Below are positions 7,486 through 14,736 of a stretch of DNA of 50,550 bases, piece after piece. This DNA is from Cystobacterineae bacterium (GTDB lineage: Bacteria; Myxococcota; Myxococcia; Myxococcales; Myxococcaceae), in NCBI GenBank assembly GCA_009782175.1, contig WRKR01000020.1, forward strand, positions 1-50,550, read 5' to 3'. The notes under the pieces are model-generated. The model was not told the origin of the DNA and ran no database searches. It worked only from the letters and a program-made list of their open reading frames with translations. Made by a program: the position numbers and the translations under genes. Within the stretch, counting starts at the first letter, position 1. The number at the start of each line of letters is the position of its first letter.

Positions 7486-7851
7486 TCACAAGGGGCGGTT
7501 TTTATTTTTCTTTAAATAGCGCAGCGGCCGTTTTTGCTCGCGGCTCTCTTGCACCAACAACTCAAGCTCCTCCAATTGCGCTTGCAGCTTGGAGAGTTGC
7601 TCCGGTTGGGTTTCTGCCAAGTCAAACAAAGCAAGGGCACGGTTAACACAGCGCTCAATATGCTCTGCGCGCTCTATGCTGATGCGGCGAAGCAACAAGT
7701 TGGCACCCGCTTCCATAAGTACACGCGCCACAGCATCCCTGGAGCTGAGTTTTTCAGCCTCCTTTTTTCCCTCACCTTCAATTAACCGCAAGCCACACGC
7801 GGAATGCCTTAAAGGCGAGCCCCTCAAAAACTCAGGCTTCCTTCGTCTCAT
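7486..7851 (-). CDS. Small helical protein of unknown function
   Basis: The frame runs 121 codons. The second half is a strongly amphipathic, Leu/Glu/Arg-rich pattern (AEHIERCVNRALALFDLAE, then LSKLQAQLEELELLVQES), likely two helices including a short coiled coil, with a basic tail. I do not recognise a family. The first 30 codons look less protein-like, so the true start may be internal: TTG 7791 is possible, and an AGGAGG lies near 7760 without a well-placed start codon. A 7-bp inverted repeat (7851-7857 with 7866-7872) overlaps the first ATG and could be an operator. Confidence 0.55.
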   Translation of the reverse strand: MRRRKPEFLRGSPLRHSACGLRLIEGEGKKEAEKLSSRDAVARVLMEAGANLLLRRISIERAEHIERCVNRALALFDLAETQPEQLSKLQAQLEELELLVQESREQKRPLRYLKKNKNRPL

Positions 7852-8159
7852 AGGCGCAAACCTATGCGCCTATAGCCAACAAAGAAAGAAAATGGCCTTT
7901 GAGCAGCCCCACCTCCCCAAAGCATGCCCCCTTTAAATAAAACAAAGCCCCCATACCTGGGCTGTACCCTTCGCCCAATAACAACATTGCCTCGGGCGAG
8001 TTTAACTTTGCCTCGGTTAAGCTTAACTTTGCCTCGGTTAAGCTTAACTTTGCCTCGGGCGCCGTGGAATTTGCCGTTATTGTGCTCAATATTCCCGTTT
8101 TTGAGCTTAACATGGGGCCCATTCCCCCCCTCGGAGAGGGAAAAACAAAAACAACCCCC
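7852..8159. other. Gap with tandem repeats and dispersed C-run/A-tract unit
   Basis: No convincing gene is seen. The stretch holds the 21-bp tandem repeats (7986-8069). It also holds, near 8123-8152, a C-run/GGAG/G-run/A-tract unit resembling those at 171-193 and 223-256. A minus-strand frame of 86 codons exists (to about 8122), but it consists largely of translated repeats. Confidence 0.5.
7986..8069. repeat. Four 21-bp tandem repeats with internal palindrome
   Basis: The unit is TTTGCCTCGGTTAAGCTTAAC. Units 8007-8027 and 8028-8048 are exact; the outer two (7986-8006, 8049-8069) are diverged. Each core contains the perfect palindrome GTTAAGCTTAAC. A 21-bp spacing would put the palindromes on the same DNA face every two turns, as in iterated operators, but the location downstream of rluA argues for simple repeat expansion. 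Confidence 0.85.
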
Positions 8160-9083
8160 TCAACCTCCCTCTATAAATAGCCTTAAATCCTCCGGCAAAG
8201 CGGACTCAAAACGCATGGGCTTTTGCGTATGCGGGTGCACAAAACACAAGAGGCTTGCGTGCAAGGCGTGGCGCGAAAGCCGAAGGCGCGCCATGGCCTC
8301 TGCCTCCAGGCAGTGCTTGGAAAAACGGTCGAAATACATTTCATCAGGCCCATATATTTTGTCCCCTACCAAAGGGAAGCCCTCATGCTTCAAATGTACC
8401 CGTATTTGGTGCTGCCTGCCCGTCAACGGCCTGCATTTTAACAGACAAAAAGGAGCACCCTGGCGAATAAAACGCTGGAGGACTTCCACCTGCGTGGCAG
8501 CGGGCCTCCCCTCGGGCGCAATGCGCACCGCAATGCGGATGGAGGCGGTGCCTTCAGCAATGGGGGCCTCTATGTTAAAGCGCGTTTTTTGTGGGTGCCC
8601 TTCAGCAATGGCAAGGTACTCCTTATATACACTTGAGGAGGCGAAGGCGCGTGCCATATGTTGGCCGGCTTTGAGGGTTTTGGTGCAAACGAGAAGGCCG
8701 CTGGTTTCCCTGTCCAAACGGTGTGCCGGAGAGGGCGACCGGGCATAGCGCTTGGCCAACTGCCCCACCACCGTGTTGTGGAAATAACGGGCAGAGGGGT
8801 GCACCGGAAGCCCCGGGGGTTTGTTAAGCACCAACAAGGCCTCATCCTCAAAAAGCGGAGTGAGGGCCTCCGGCCCGGGGACAGAGGGCTCTGCACAAAG
8901 CTTTTGCTTAAGCTGCAGGCGCATGCCAGGCCTAACGGGAGAGGAGGGTTTAAGGTGGGGCAACTGCCGGCGGATGAGGGCTTGGATGCGCGTACGCGAG
9001 AGGCGTCTGAGTTTCTGCCTTAAATAAAAATCCAACCGCCACCCCGCATAGTTGGCCTCTACCACAAACTCCACAAGGCGCAT
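8160..9083 (-). CDS. RluA-family 23S/tRNA pseudouridine synthase
   Basis: The 307-aa protein has an N-terminal S4-like RNA-binding domain (about residues 12-60, LDFYLRQKLRRLSRTRIQALIRR). The catalytic domain has LNKPPGLPVHPSA and HRLDRETSGLL, where the Asp is the nucleophile that isomerises uridine. KCRPLTGRQHQIRVHL and PLVGDKIYG follow. Domain order and length fit the RluD/RluC type; the target base cannot be read from sequence. Start choice: ATG 9083 has AGGAGGGG just upstream. The frame stays open to 9353, but that would overlap the divergent gene at 9193. The genes are separated by about 110 bp that must hold both promoters. Confidence 0.88.
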   Translation of the reverse strand: MRLVEFVVEANYAGWRLDFYLRQKLRRLSRTRIQALIRRQLPHLKPSSPVRPGMRLQLKQKLCAEPSVPGPEALTPLFEDEALLVLNKPPGLPVHPSARYFHNTVVGQLAKRYARSPSPAHRLDRETSGLLVCTKTLKAGQHMARAFASSSVYKEYLAIAEGHPQKTRFNIEAPIAEGTASIRIAVRIAPEGRPAATQVEVLQRFIRQGAPFCLLKCRPLTGRQHQIRVHLKHEGFPLVGDKIYGPDEMYFDRFSKHCLEAEAMARLRLSRHALHASLLCFVHPHTQKPMRFESALPEDLRLFIEGG

Positions 9084-9192
9084 TTCCCCTCCTGCCTCCC
9101 CCAAAACCTCGTCCACCCGTGGAGGCCGCTGCATTTTTGAGGCCCCCTCTTCCTCCATGGTGGGCGCCACGTGCTTGGTATAGGCTTGAGGC

Positions 9193-10992
9193 ATGCGTAT
9201 GCGTTTTATAGCAGCGGTTTTGGGGCTTGTGGGCTTTTCTTGCGCCACAGCGCCCCTGCATGACACGGTGCCCAAACGAGAGGTAGCCCAAGCAGAGGCC
9301 ATCCATTTTGTGCTGCTGGCGACGAATGACTGGCATGGCCAGCTGTTTGCCACAAAGCCCGAGGAAGGGGCCTTGCCTCAAGGGGGAGTGCTGGCCTTCT
9401 CCTCCATGCTGTCAGCCCTGCGGGAGGCCTTCCCCGAGAGGACAATATGGGTAGACGCGGGGAATATGCTGGGAGAGGAGTGGGCCTCCCCACAACAAGG
9501 GCAATTGCTGGTGGACGCTTTTTCCCTCTTGGGCCTGGAGTTTGCAACCCTGGGCAACGGCGAGTTTGATTTGGGGCCCCTCGAGGAAGAGGCCCAGGGG
9601 GCACTAAAAGCCCACCTCCTGCGGGCGAAATTTCCGTGGAGCTCCGCCAATGTTTATTTGAAGGCAACCGGTAACCACCCGGCCTGGTTGGGTACGGGCC
9701 TGCACATGCTGGAGAGGCAAGGCGTGCACCTGGGGTTTATAGGCTTAACCACGCCGAATACCCCTCAATATAGCCATGCCTCCAACCTGAGAGGCCTCTA
9801 TTTTGGCGACATGGCATGGGCGGCAGAGCAGGGAGCATTGGCCTTGAGAGAGAAAGGGGCGGAGTTGGTTATATTGGCCATACACGCGCCTGGAACGTGC
9901 GCGCATGGGGACAAGCCTGAGGCATTGCCCGCTGAGGCGCTGCCCACCGAGGCGCTGCCCACCGAGGCGCTGCCCACTGAGGCATTGCCCCCCTGCAACC
10001 TGGAGGAAGGGGAAATATGGCCGTTGTTGGAGGCCTTGCCTGAGGGGCTTGTGGATGTGGCCATAACCGGGCATACGCTTCAGCCTCTGGGGCATTTTTA
10101 TAAGGGAGTTCCGGTGGTGCAAACACGAGGCATGGGCAAAAGCTTTGCGCTTGTCCACCTCTATTGGGAGCCCAAGGCACGCCGGCTTTTGCGCGAGAGG
10201 ACGCGCATAGAGGTGGAGGTGCCCATTTGCGAAAAAATATGGCCCAGCAGCCAAAACTGCAAGGGCCCCCCCAAGGAGGGGGAGGTGGCCGTGCCCAGCA
10301 TGTTTTTAGGGAAGGCAGGGCGCGTGGATGCCAAGCTTGAGGCTCTGCTGAGGCCTTTTGAGGGGAATGCCAGAGAGAGGAGAGCAGAAAGCCTGGGTGT
10401 GGAAGTGGGGGAGCGGCTTTCCATGCATGGAGAGGAGGCCTCCGCATTGGGTGGCATGTGGGCAGAAAGTGTGTTGTTGGCGAGCAAGGCGGATGTTGCT
10501 TTGCTCAGCCGGGAGGTTTTCCGTGCGGATTTGGAGGCGGGCATGCTTTCGGCAGGCAAGCTATATGAGAGCATGCCTTATGGCAGCCGTTTGGCCTTGG
10601 TGCGCTTTTCAGGGGAGGAGCTTCGGCGCCTCATGCAAGCGGCACTGGGGCAGACCCGTTTTCGCTTTGATGTTGCAGGTGTGGAGTTAAGGCTAAGCTG
10701 CTTTCCCTCAGGGCGCAGGCGGGTGAAGACGCAGCTGGTTTCAGCGGAGGGGAAAAAGAGGGAAATAGAGGACAAGGCCTTCTATTGGGTAGCCATGCCC
10801 GAGTTTTTGGCACAAGGCGGAGGTGGCCTCGAGGGAGTGTTGGACACAGGGCCTCGACAGACAACACTGAAAAAGGACTTCAGAGAAGAGGTGCTGCACT
10901 TTTGGCAACAAAGGAAGCAAGCTTTGCTTGCACCTCATAAACCAAAAATTTTATGGGAGGGTATGCTAAACTCTTGCCACAATGGTGGTTGA
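9193..10992 (+). CDS. UshA/5'-nucleotidase-like lipoprotein, probably catalytically defective
   Basis: The 599-aa protein starts with a lipoprotein signal (LGLVGFSC). A calcineurin-like metallophosphatase domain follows (about residues 38-330), then a 5'-nucleotidase C-terminal domain (about 370-560, with PYGSRLALVRFSGEELRRLMQ). Compared with UshA, D46, H48, N122, D126, H231 and H294 align with conserved residues. The bridging metal ligand Asp of the GGD motif is N91 (DAGN), and the catalytic His of GNHEFD is G123 (GNGEFD). Loss of both predicts weak or no hydrolysis. Five tandem EALPT-type repeats are inserted near residues 243-267. ATG 9199 has the better Shine-Dalgarno (GAGG). It is likely periplasmic, anchored to a membrane. 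Confidence 0.82.
   Translation: MRMRFIAAVLGLVGFSCATAPLHDTVPKREVAQAEAIHFVLLATNDWHGQLFATKPEEGALPQGGVLAFSSMLSALREAFPERTIWVDAGNMLGEEWASPQQGQLLVDAFSLLGLEFATLGNGEFDLGPLEEEAQGALKAHLLRAKFPWSSANVYLKATGNHPAWLGTGLHMLERQGVHLGFIGLTTPNTPQYSHASNLRGLYFGDMAWAAEQGALALREKGAELVILAIHAPGTCAHGDKPEALPAEALPTEALPTEALPTEALPPCNLEEGEIWPLLEALPEGLVDVAITGHTLQPLGHFYKGVPVVQTRGMGKSFALVHLYWEPKARRLLRERTRIEVEVPICEKIWPSSQNCKGPPKEGEVAVPSMFLGKAGRVDAKLEALLRPFEGNARERRAESLGVEVGERLSMHGEEASALGGMWAESVLLASKADVALLSREVFRADLEAGMLSAGKLYESMPYGSRLALVRFSGEELRRLMQAALGQTRFRFDVAGVELRLSCFPSGRRRVKTQLVSAEGKKREIEDKAFYWVAMPEFLAQGGGGLEGVLDTGPRQTTLKKDFREEVLHFWQQRKQALLAPHKPKILWEGMLNSCHNGG
9919..9993. repeat. Five in-frame 15-bp repeats
   Basis: GAGGCGCTGCCCACC and variants are repeated five times, encoding EALP(A/T/P) pentapeptides within the UshA-like protein. 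The insertion lies in a surface loop between the histidines at 231 and 294. Confidence 0.9.
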
Positions 10993-11011
10993 ATTTTTCC
11001 AAGGAGCAGTT

Positions 11012-11389
11012 ATGCGCTCAAACAAACCCTCGCCTCCTTCCGCGAAAGCGCCTTCACCCCTTGCCCCAAACCATGTGCGGGATAGCATGCCGCAGGAAAC
11101 TCTGCTCCCCCCCCCTGAGCTGCACCCGCCTCCTGTGAAAAAGCGCATGCGCCGCAGCGCAGAGTTGTTTGACGCCGAGGGAAACCCCGTCCACATTCGG
11201 CTGACATGCCTGTGCTGCAAGGGAATAAAGCCGCTGGCTTCCTTTGGGCTGAGAAAAATGTCCAACGGCACCGTGCGGAACCAACCCTGGTGCCGCAGTT
11301 GCCGCTCTACCAAAAACACCACAGCCAAGCCTTCTGCAGCCAACCCCACAGAAGAAAAAAAAGACAGGGAAGACAAAACACCTCTCTAA
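11012..11389 (+). CDS. Small zinc-ribbon protein
   Basis: The 125-aa product has a Pro-rich N-terminal half, a basic patch (KKRMRRSAELFD), then a likely zinc site. CLCC (C66, C69) and CRSC (C94, C97) are separated by a K-x-L-x-x-F segment. The pattern CxxCxxxKPLxxFxxR...WCRxC resembles the N-terminal zinc motif of recombination endonuclease VII-like and related small phage/plasmid proteins, but the nuclease HNH part is absent. The tail is Lys/Glu/Asp-rich. Start: AAGGAG five bases before ATG 11012; the frame continues upstream to 10982 inside the preceding gene. It may bind nucleic acid; its function is unknown. Confidence 0.7.
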   Translation: MRSNKPSPPSAKAPSPLAPNHVRDSMPQETLLPPPELHPPPVKKRMRRSAELFDAEGNPVHIRLTCLCCKGIKPLASFGLRKMSNGTVRNQPWCRSCRSTKNTTAKPSAANPTEEKKDREDKTPL

Positions 11390-11549
11390 CATGCTTGTAT
11401 AGGCGCGACACATAGGCAACAGCGTGCCCGCACATGGACACGCTCGCCGGGCGGCCTAGACCGCTTCCACTTTGACATGATCTCTTCGTTGGGCTCGTTT
11501 TTGTTCGGGTCATGCACTTAAGTGCACTCCCTACCACCTCCCTTCCGTC

Positions 11550-11572
11550 AGCAAGCTCCACCGGAGCTTGCT
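11550..11572. repeat. 10-bp stem hairpin
   Basis: AGCAAGCTCC pairs perfectly with GGAGCTTGCT across a three-base ACC loop. The arms share AGCTTGC with the hairpins at 7442 and 11669. Confidence 0.75.
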
Positions 11573-11622
11573 CCTCACAAAAGCCTCGTCCGCCTCGACC
11601 TCATGTCCAAGCGGAGCGGAGG

Positions 11623-11654
11623 GAATGAAGAAAAAGCATGCTTTTTCTTCATTC
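11623..11654. terminator. 32-bp perfect palindrome, likely bidirectional terminator
   Basis: The sequence is centred on GCATGC with five A before and five T after, flanked by GAATGAAG and CTTCATTC. Its symmetry and the convergent flanking genes fit a two-way terminator, though the long T-run is inside the stem rather than after it. Confidence 0.55.
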
Positions 11655-11668
11655 ATGGAGCGTAGTGC

Positions 11669-11688
11669 AGGCAAGCTTTAGCTTGCCT
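11669..11688. repeat. Inverted repeat AGGCAAGCTTTAGCTTGCCT
   Basis: It has an 8-bp stem and a four-base loop, the near twin of 7442-7463. It lies 49 bp beyond the end of the Omp85 gene. Confidence 0.7.
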
Positions 11689-11736
11689 CAATTGAAACCG
11701 GTCTGGATAATCAAATCAATTTAACCTGAAAACGGC

Positions 11737-14736
11737 CTAGAAAACACCAATGCTAAAATAGAAATTCAGCAAACTCTCATTCAGCAGGCTGTCAGGGTTT
11801 AAATTAAACCCTAAATCAACAGCCAGGGGGCCGACGGGCGTTCCATAGCGCAGTCCAAAGCCCGCAACAGGACGCAAGGCAAAAGGAAACTTCGGCGTCT
11901 CCAGCCAAAGGTTTCCGGCTTCTGCAAACACACCCAACTCCAACTTTTCAAAAAGAGGCACCCTCAATTCTGCTTTAAGCAGCAAGAAGAATTCTCCCCC
12001 TTGGGAAAAAAATTTCTCTCCTCGCAGAAAACTGCGTGCCGTATCACTGCACCCCGTTTGAGAAATAACCCCCTTGCATTTATATACCTCTTCTCGGTAG
12101 CTCTGCCGAAAATCCGCAGCCAACAACCCATCTTCTGAAAAACCACGCAAGCTGGTGGCTCCCCCCAAATAAAAACGCTTCACCGGGGGGCTGATGCCTT
12201 TGTTGAGTGGAAAAATTTTTCCTCCTCGCAAAGAAAATGCCAGCACGTTTTTCTGCACCGGAATATAAAAACTTAAATTGCCGGACAGCTTTAAAAATTG
12301 GACAACCACAGGGCTTCCTTTTTCATCCTTTGCATATAGGTCGCTCACCCAGTCCAAGGAAGCTTGAGTCAAAAAACCTTTCTTCGGAAAAATGGGGTTG
12401 TCTCGAGCATCTAAAATGGTAGAGGCTCGCAAAACCGAAAGCACAAAAATTCCATCTAAAAAACGCAGCCTCTCCACATCTGAGCGAAGCAAATGTTGAA
12501 TGTTCTGCCCTTGGTAAGGCAATTTTTTGACGCTGGAATATTCTGTCTCCCATTGCAAAAGGAATGTCAGTTCCGGCCAAATTCCAAAAGCCCAAGGGAC
12601 GCGCAAGTGGCGTGTCCAATCCACACCCGGTCCCAGGGCCACACGCATAAAGTGGTAGGAGGGACGAAATACACGCTCAGCAGCCAAATCCACACGGAAG
12701 CCAATGTTGTTGGGCAGCAGGGAGCGGTTTTGCAAAGACAGGTTGACGCGTCCACCCAGCAATTCAAAACCAGACAAGTCTTCTATATCCACTTGGCCAA
12801 GCAATGCAGGCGCACTGGCCGCATAATAATTAACGGCCAACCGCCCCGCCAACGCAAGCGCAAGCCCACCTATGTTGGGATAGGCAAAATCAAAAACCAA
12901 CCGGGGGCCATCGGCCATAAAATAACCAAAGCTGGACTCCCATGAGAGCATGGGACGCTCTTTCAACTCTACCAAAACATCCTTCTGTGCGGCCTGCACA
13001 TCCGGTTCCATCAACCGCACCTCTACAAAACGGAATGTGCCCAACGCGGAAAGGCGACGTTGCAATGCCAGGAGTGCTCTTGGGTTGACAACCTGCTCCT
13101 CAACCAAAAAAACTTGTGAGTTGGCCGTCGTCAGTTGGGTTTTTTCCAAACCGCGAAAAACAACCTTGCCCAGACGTACTTGTGGGCCAGGCGTTGCGCT
13201 GAACGCCAAATCCACATTCCCCTCTTCATCTTTCTTCAACTGGGATTGGATGCTTGCAAACCAATATCCATCATCCATCAACTCCGCCAACAGCCTCTGC
13301 CGCTCAGATTCGATATGGGATTCAGAAACAACCATGTCCGGCATGAGCTTTAGGCTGCGTTTTTGCTGGCGCCTGCCTTCAGGAAACCCTTCCATGCTCA
13401 GTTTTCGAAAACGGAATTGAGGGCCTTCATGAATGTCAAAATAAACAACAATGCCTTCATCATCCCATTGTGTTTTGGAAAGAATGACGTTCGCATGGAG
13501 AAAGCCACGCTCTCTATATAAACTCGTCATCCCAGCAGCCGTTTGAGGCCACACTTCCTCAACAAACACCTGCTCTGCCCTGGGCACATGGCTCCATTTC
13601 TGCGCCTTTGGGCTTGAGCCTTGCAACATGAGCGGATCGACCATCGAGTCATCCAAAACACTCGTCGTTGAAGCTGCCGCATTCATCATGTCAACAATAA
13701 TGTGGATCAACTCATCATCCGCAAGCCGCTCATTTCCACGAAAAACAATGTGGCGTACAAGCAGCTGACGTCCTTCCTCTATGAAGAACGCCAGGCTGGC
13801 ATGGCTTTTGTCTGCTGAAAAAAACTGCGCATGACGAATTCTCACTTCTGGATAACCACGAAAGCGATAAAAGTCCGCCAACTTCTGCTGGATGCGTTCC
13901 AGCTCCCAGCGGTTTAAAGTCAGTGTGCTTCCAGAGTGAACGAGCTTTCCGAGCAACCTGTCTGATGTTTGCTGGTTCCCCCGAAAAACAAGCCTCCACT
14001 TGGGGCCTAAAACAATGGAAAAACAGAGGACTTCTTCTGCTTTCTCCAGGCGTGTCAGTTGGACTTGCCAATAACCTTCTTTAACAAAAAAGTCCCGAAG
14101 CTTTTGCTCGTCTTCTGCAACCTGCTCGAGGTTAAAAACCTTTCCTTCCCTCAAATCCATTTTCTGTTTTAAAAAATTTTCTTCAAAAGGAAATTGGCCC
14201 TCAAAGGTTATTTGGCGGATGTACAGCGGAGCGCCTTCGCTAAGCTCTATAATGGCTTCTGTCCCTCCGGGCTGCACACTCGCAGACACGGATATTTGTG
14301 CTTGGGGGTAGCCCAGTTTTTGGTAGCGCTCTTTCAACCGCTCTCGCGCCAAAAAAATGGTCTCATTGCTTAACTCACTCCCCGCTATCAACCCAGAAGC
14401 GCTCGCAATGTCCGCGTTTGACAAACGCGTATTGCCCACCACAACAAGTCGAGTCAGCTTTCTTTTGGCCCATAAATCAAACCTCAACAACAAGCCTTCT
14501 TGGCCTGGAGTTGAAAATACGGCCACATCCGCAAACCGCCCTGTTTCAAAAAGCCGAAGCAAACTCTGCCGCACCGCTTTGGGAGAGAGTTGTTGCCCTT
14601 TGCGCACAGAAACCAAAGCGTCCAGGCCTTCCAGCTCGGAAACCTCTCCTTCCATGAGGCGCAATTCCACATTCTCCACCTCTTTTGAGGGTGAGGTGCA
14701 CAAAAGCAGCGTTGTTAATAAAGCCACTATTCCCAT
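11737..14736 (-). CDS. tamA: Omp85-family outer-membrane assembly protein (TamA/BamA-like)
   Basis: The 999-aa protein has a short signal sequence, then about 580 residues of repeated POTRA-type units (for example LTRLVVVGNTRLSNADI, IRQITFEGQFPFEENFLKQKM, RHIVFRGNERLADDELI, LGKVVFRGLEKTQ). A 16-strand barrel follows from about residue 600 to the C-terminal Phe. The barrel holds the SLRGF motif of the family's loop 6. The N-terminal length would fit about seven POTRA domains, more than TamA (3) or BamA (5). It inserts or helps fold outer-membrane proteins. Its ATG overlaps the tamB stop (ATGGGAATAG, 14727-14736), implying translational coupling and a TamA-like partnership. A BamA role cannot be ruled out. 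Confidence 0.88.
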   Translation of the reverse strand: MGIVALLTTLLLCTSPSKEVENVELRLMEGEVSELEGLDALVSVRKGQQLSPKAVRQSLLRLFETGRFADVAVFSTPGQEGLLLRFDLWAKRKLTRLVVVGNTRLSNADIASASGLIAGSELSNETIFLARERLKERYQKLGYPQAQISVSASVQPGGTEAIIELSEGAPLYIRQITFEGQFPFEENFLKQKMDLREGKVFNLEQVAEDEQKLRDFFVKEGYWQVQLTRLEKAEEVLCFSIVLGPKWRLVFRGNQQTSDRLLGKLVHSGSTLTLNRWELERIQQKLADFYRFRGYPEVRIRHAQFFSADKSHASLAFFIEEGRQLLVRHIVFRGNERLADDELIHIIVDMMNAAASTTSVLDDSMVDPLMLQGSSPKAQKWSHVPRAEQVFVEEVWPQTAAGMTSLYRERGFLHANVILSKTQWDDEGIVVYFDIHEGPQFRFRKLSMEGFPEGRRQQKRSLKLMPDMVVSESHIESERQRLLAELMDDGYWFASIQSQLKKDEEGNVDLAFSATPGPQVRLGKVVFRGLEKTQLTTANSQVFLVEEQVVNPRALLALQRRLSALGTFRFVEVRLMEPDVQAAQKDVLVELKERPMLSWESSFGYFMADGPRLVFDFAYPNIGGLALALAGRLAVNYYAASAPALLGQVDIEDLSGFELLGGRVNLSLQNRSLLPNNIGFRVDLAAERVFRPSYHFMRVALGPGVDWTRHLRVPWAFGIWPELTFLLQWETEYSSVKKLPYQGQNIQHLLRSDVERLRFLDGIFVLSVLRASTILDARDNPIFPKKGFLTQASLDWVSDLYAKDEKGSPVVVQFLKLSGNLSFYIPVQKNVLAFSLRGGKIFPLNKGISPPVKRFYLGGATSLRGFSEDGLLAADFRQSYREEVYKCKGVISQTGCSDTARSFLRGEKFFSQGGEFFLLLKAELRVPLFEKLELGVFAEAGNLWLETPKFPFALRPVAGFGLRYGTPVGPLAVDLGFNLNPDSLLNESLLNFYFSIGVF

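Larger units (their letters stand above)
11390..11736. other. Intergenic palindrome cluster between convergent genes
   Basis: No gene is seen. Four inverted repeats lie within about 180 bp: TGCACTTAAGTGCA (11513-11526), 11550-11572, 11623-11654 and 11669-11688. The genes on both sides point into this gap. Confidence 0.7.

Noticed and set aside
7862-8122. 86-codon minus-strand frame with heptapeptide TEAKLSL repeats
   Set aside because: Most of it is the translated 21-bp array, which is open in several frames on both strands; no start signal is visible.
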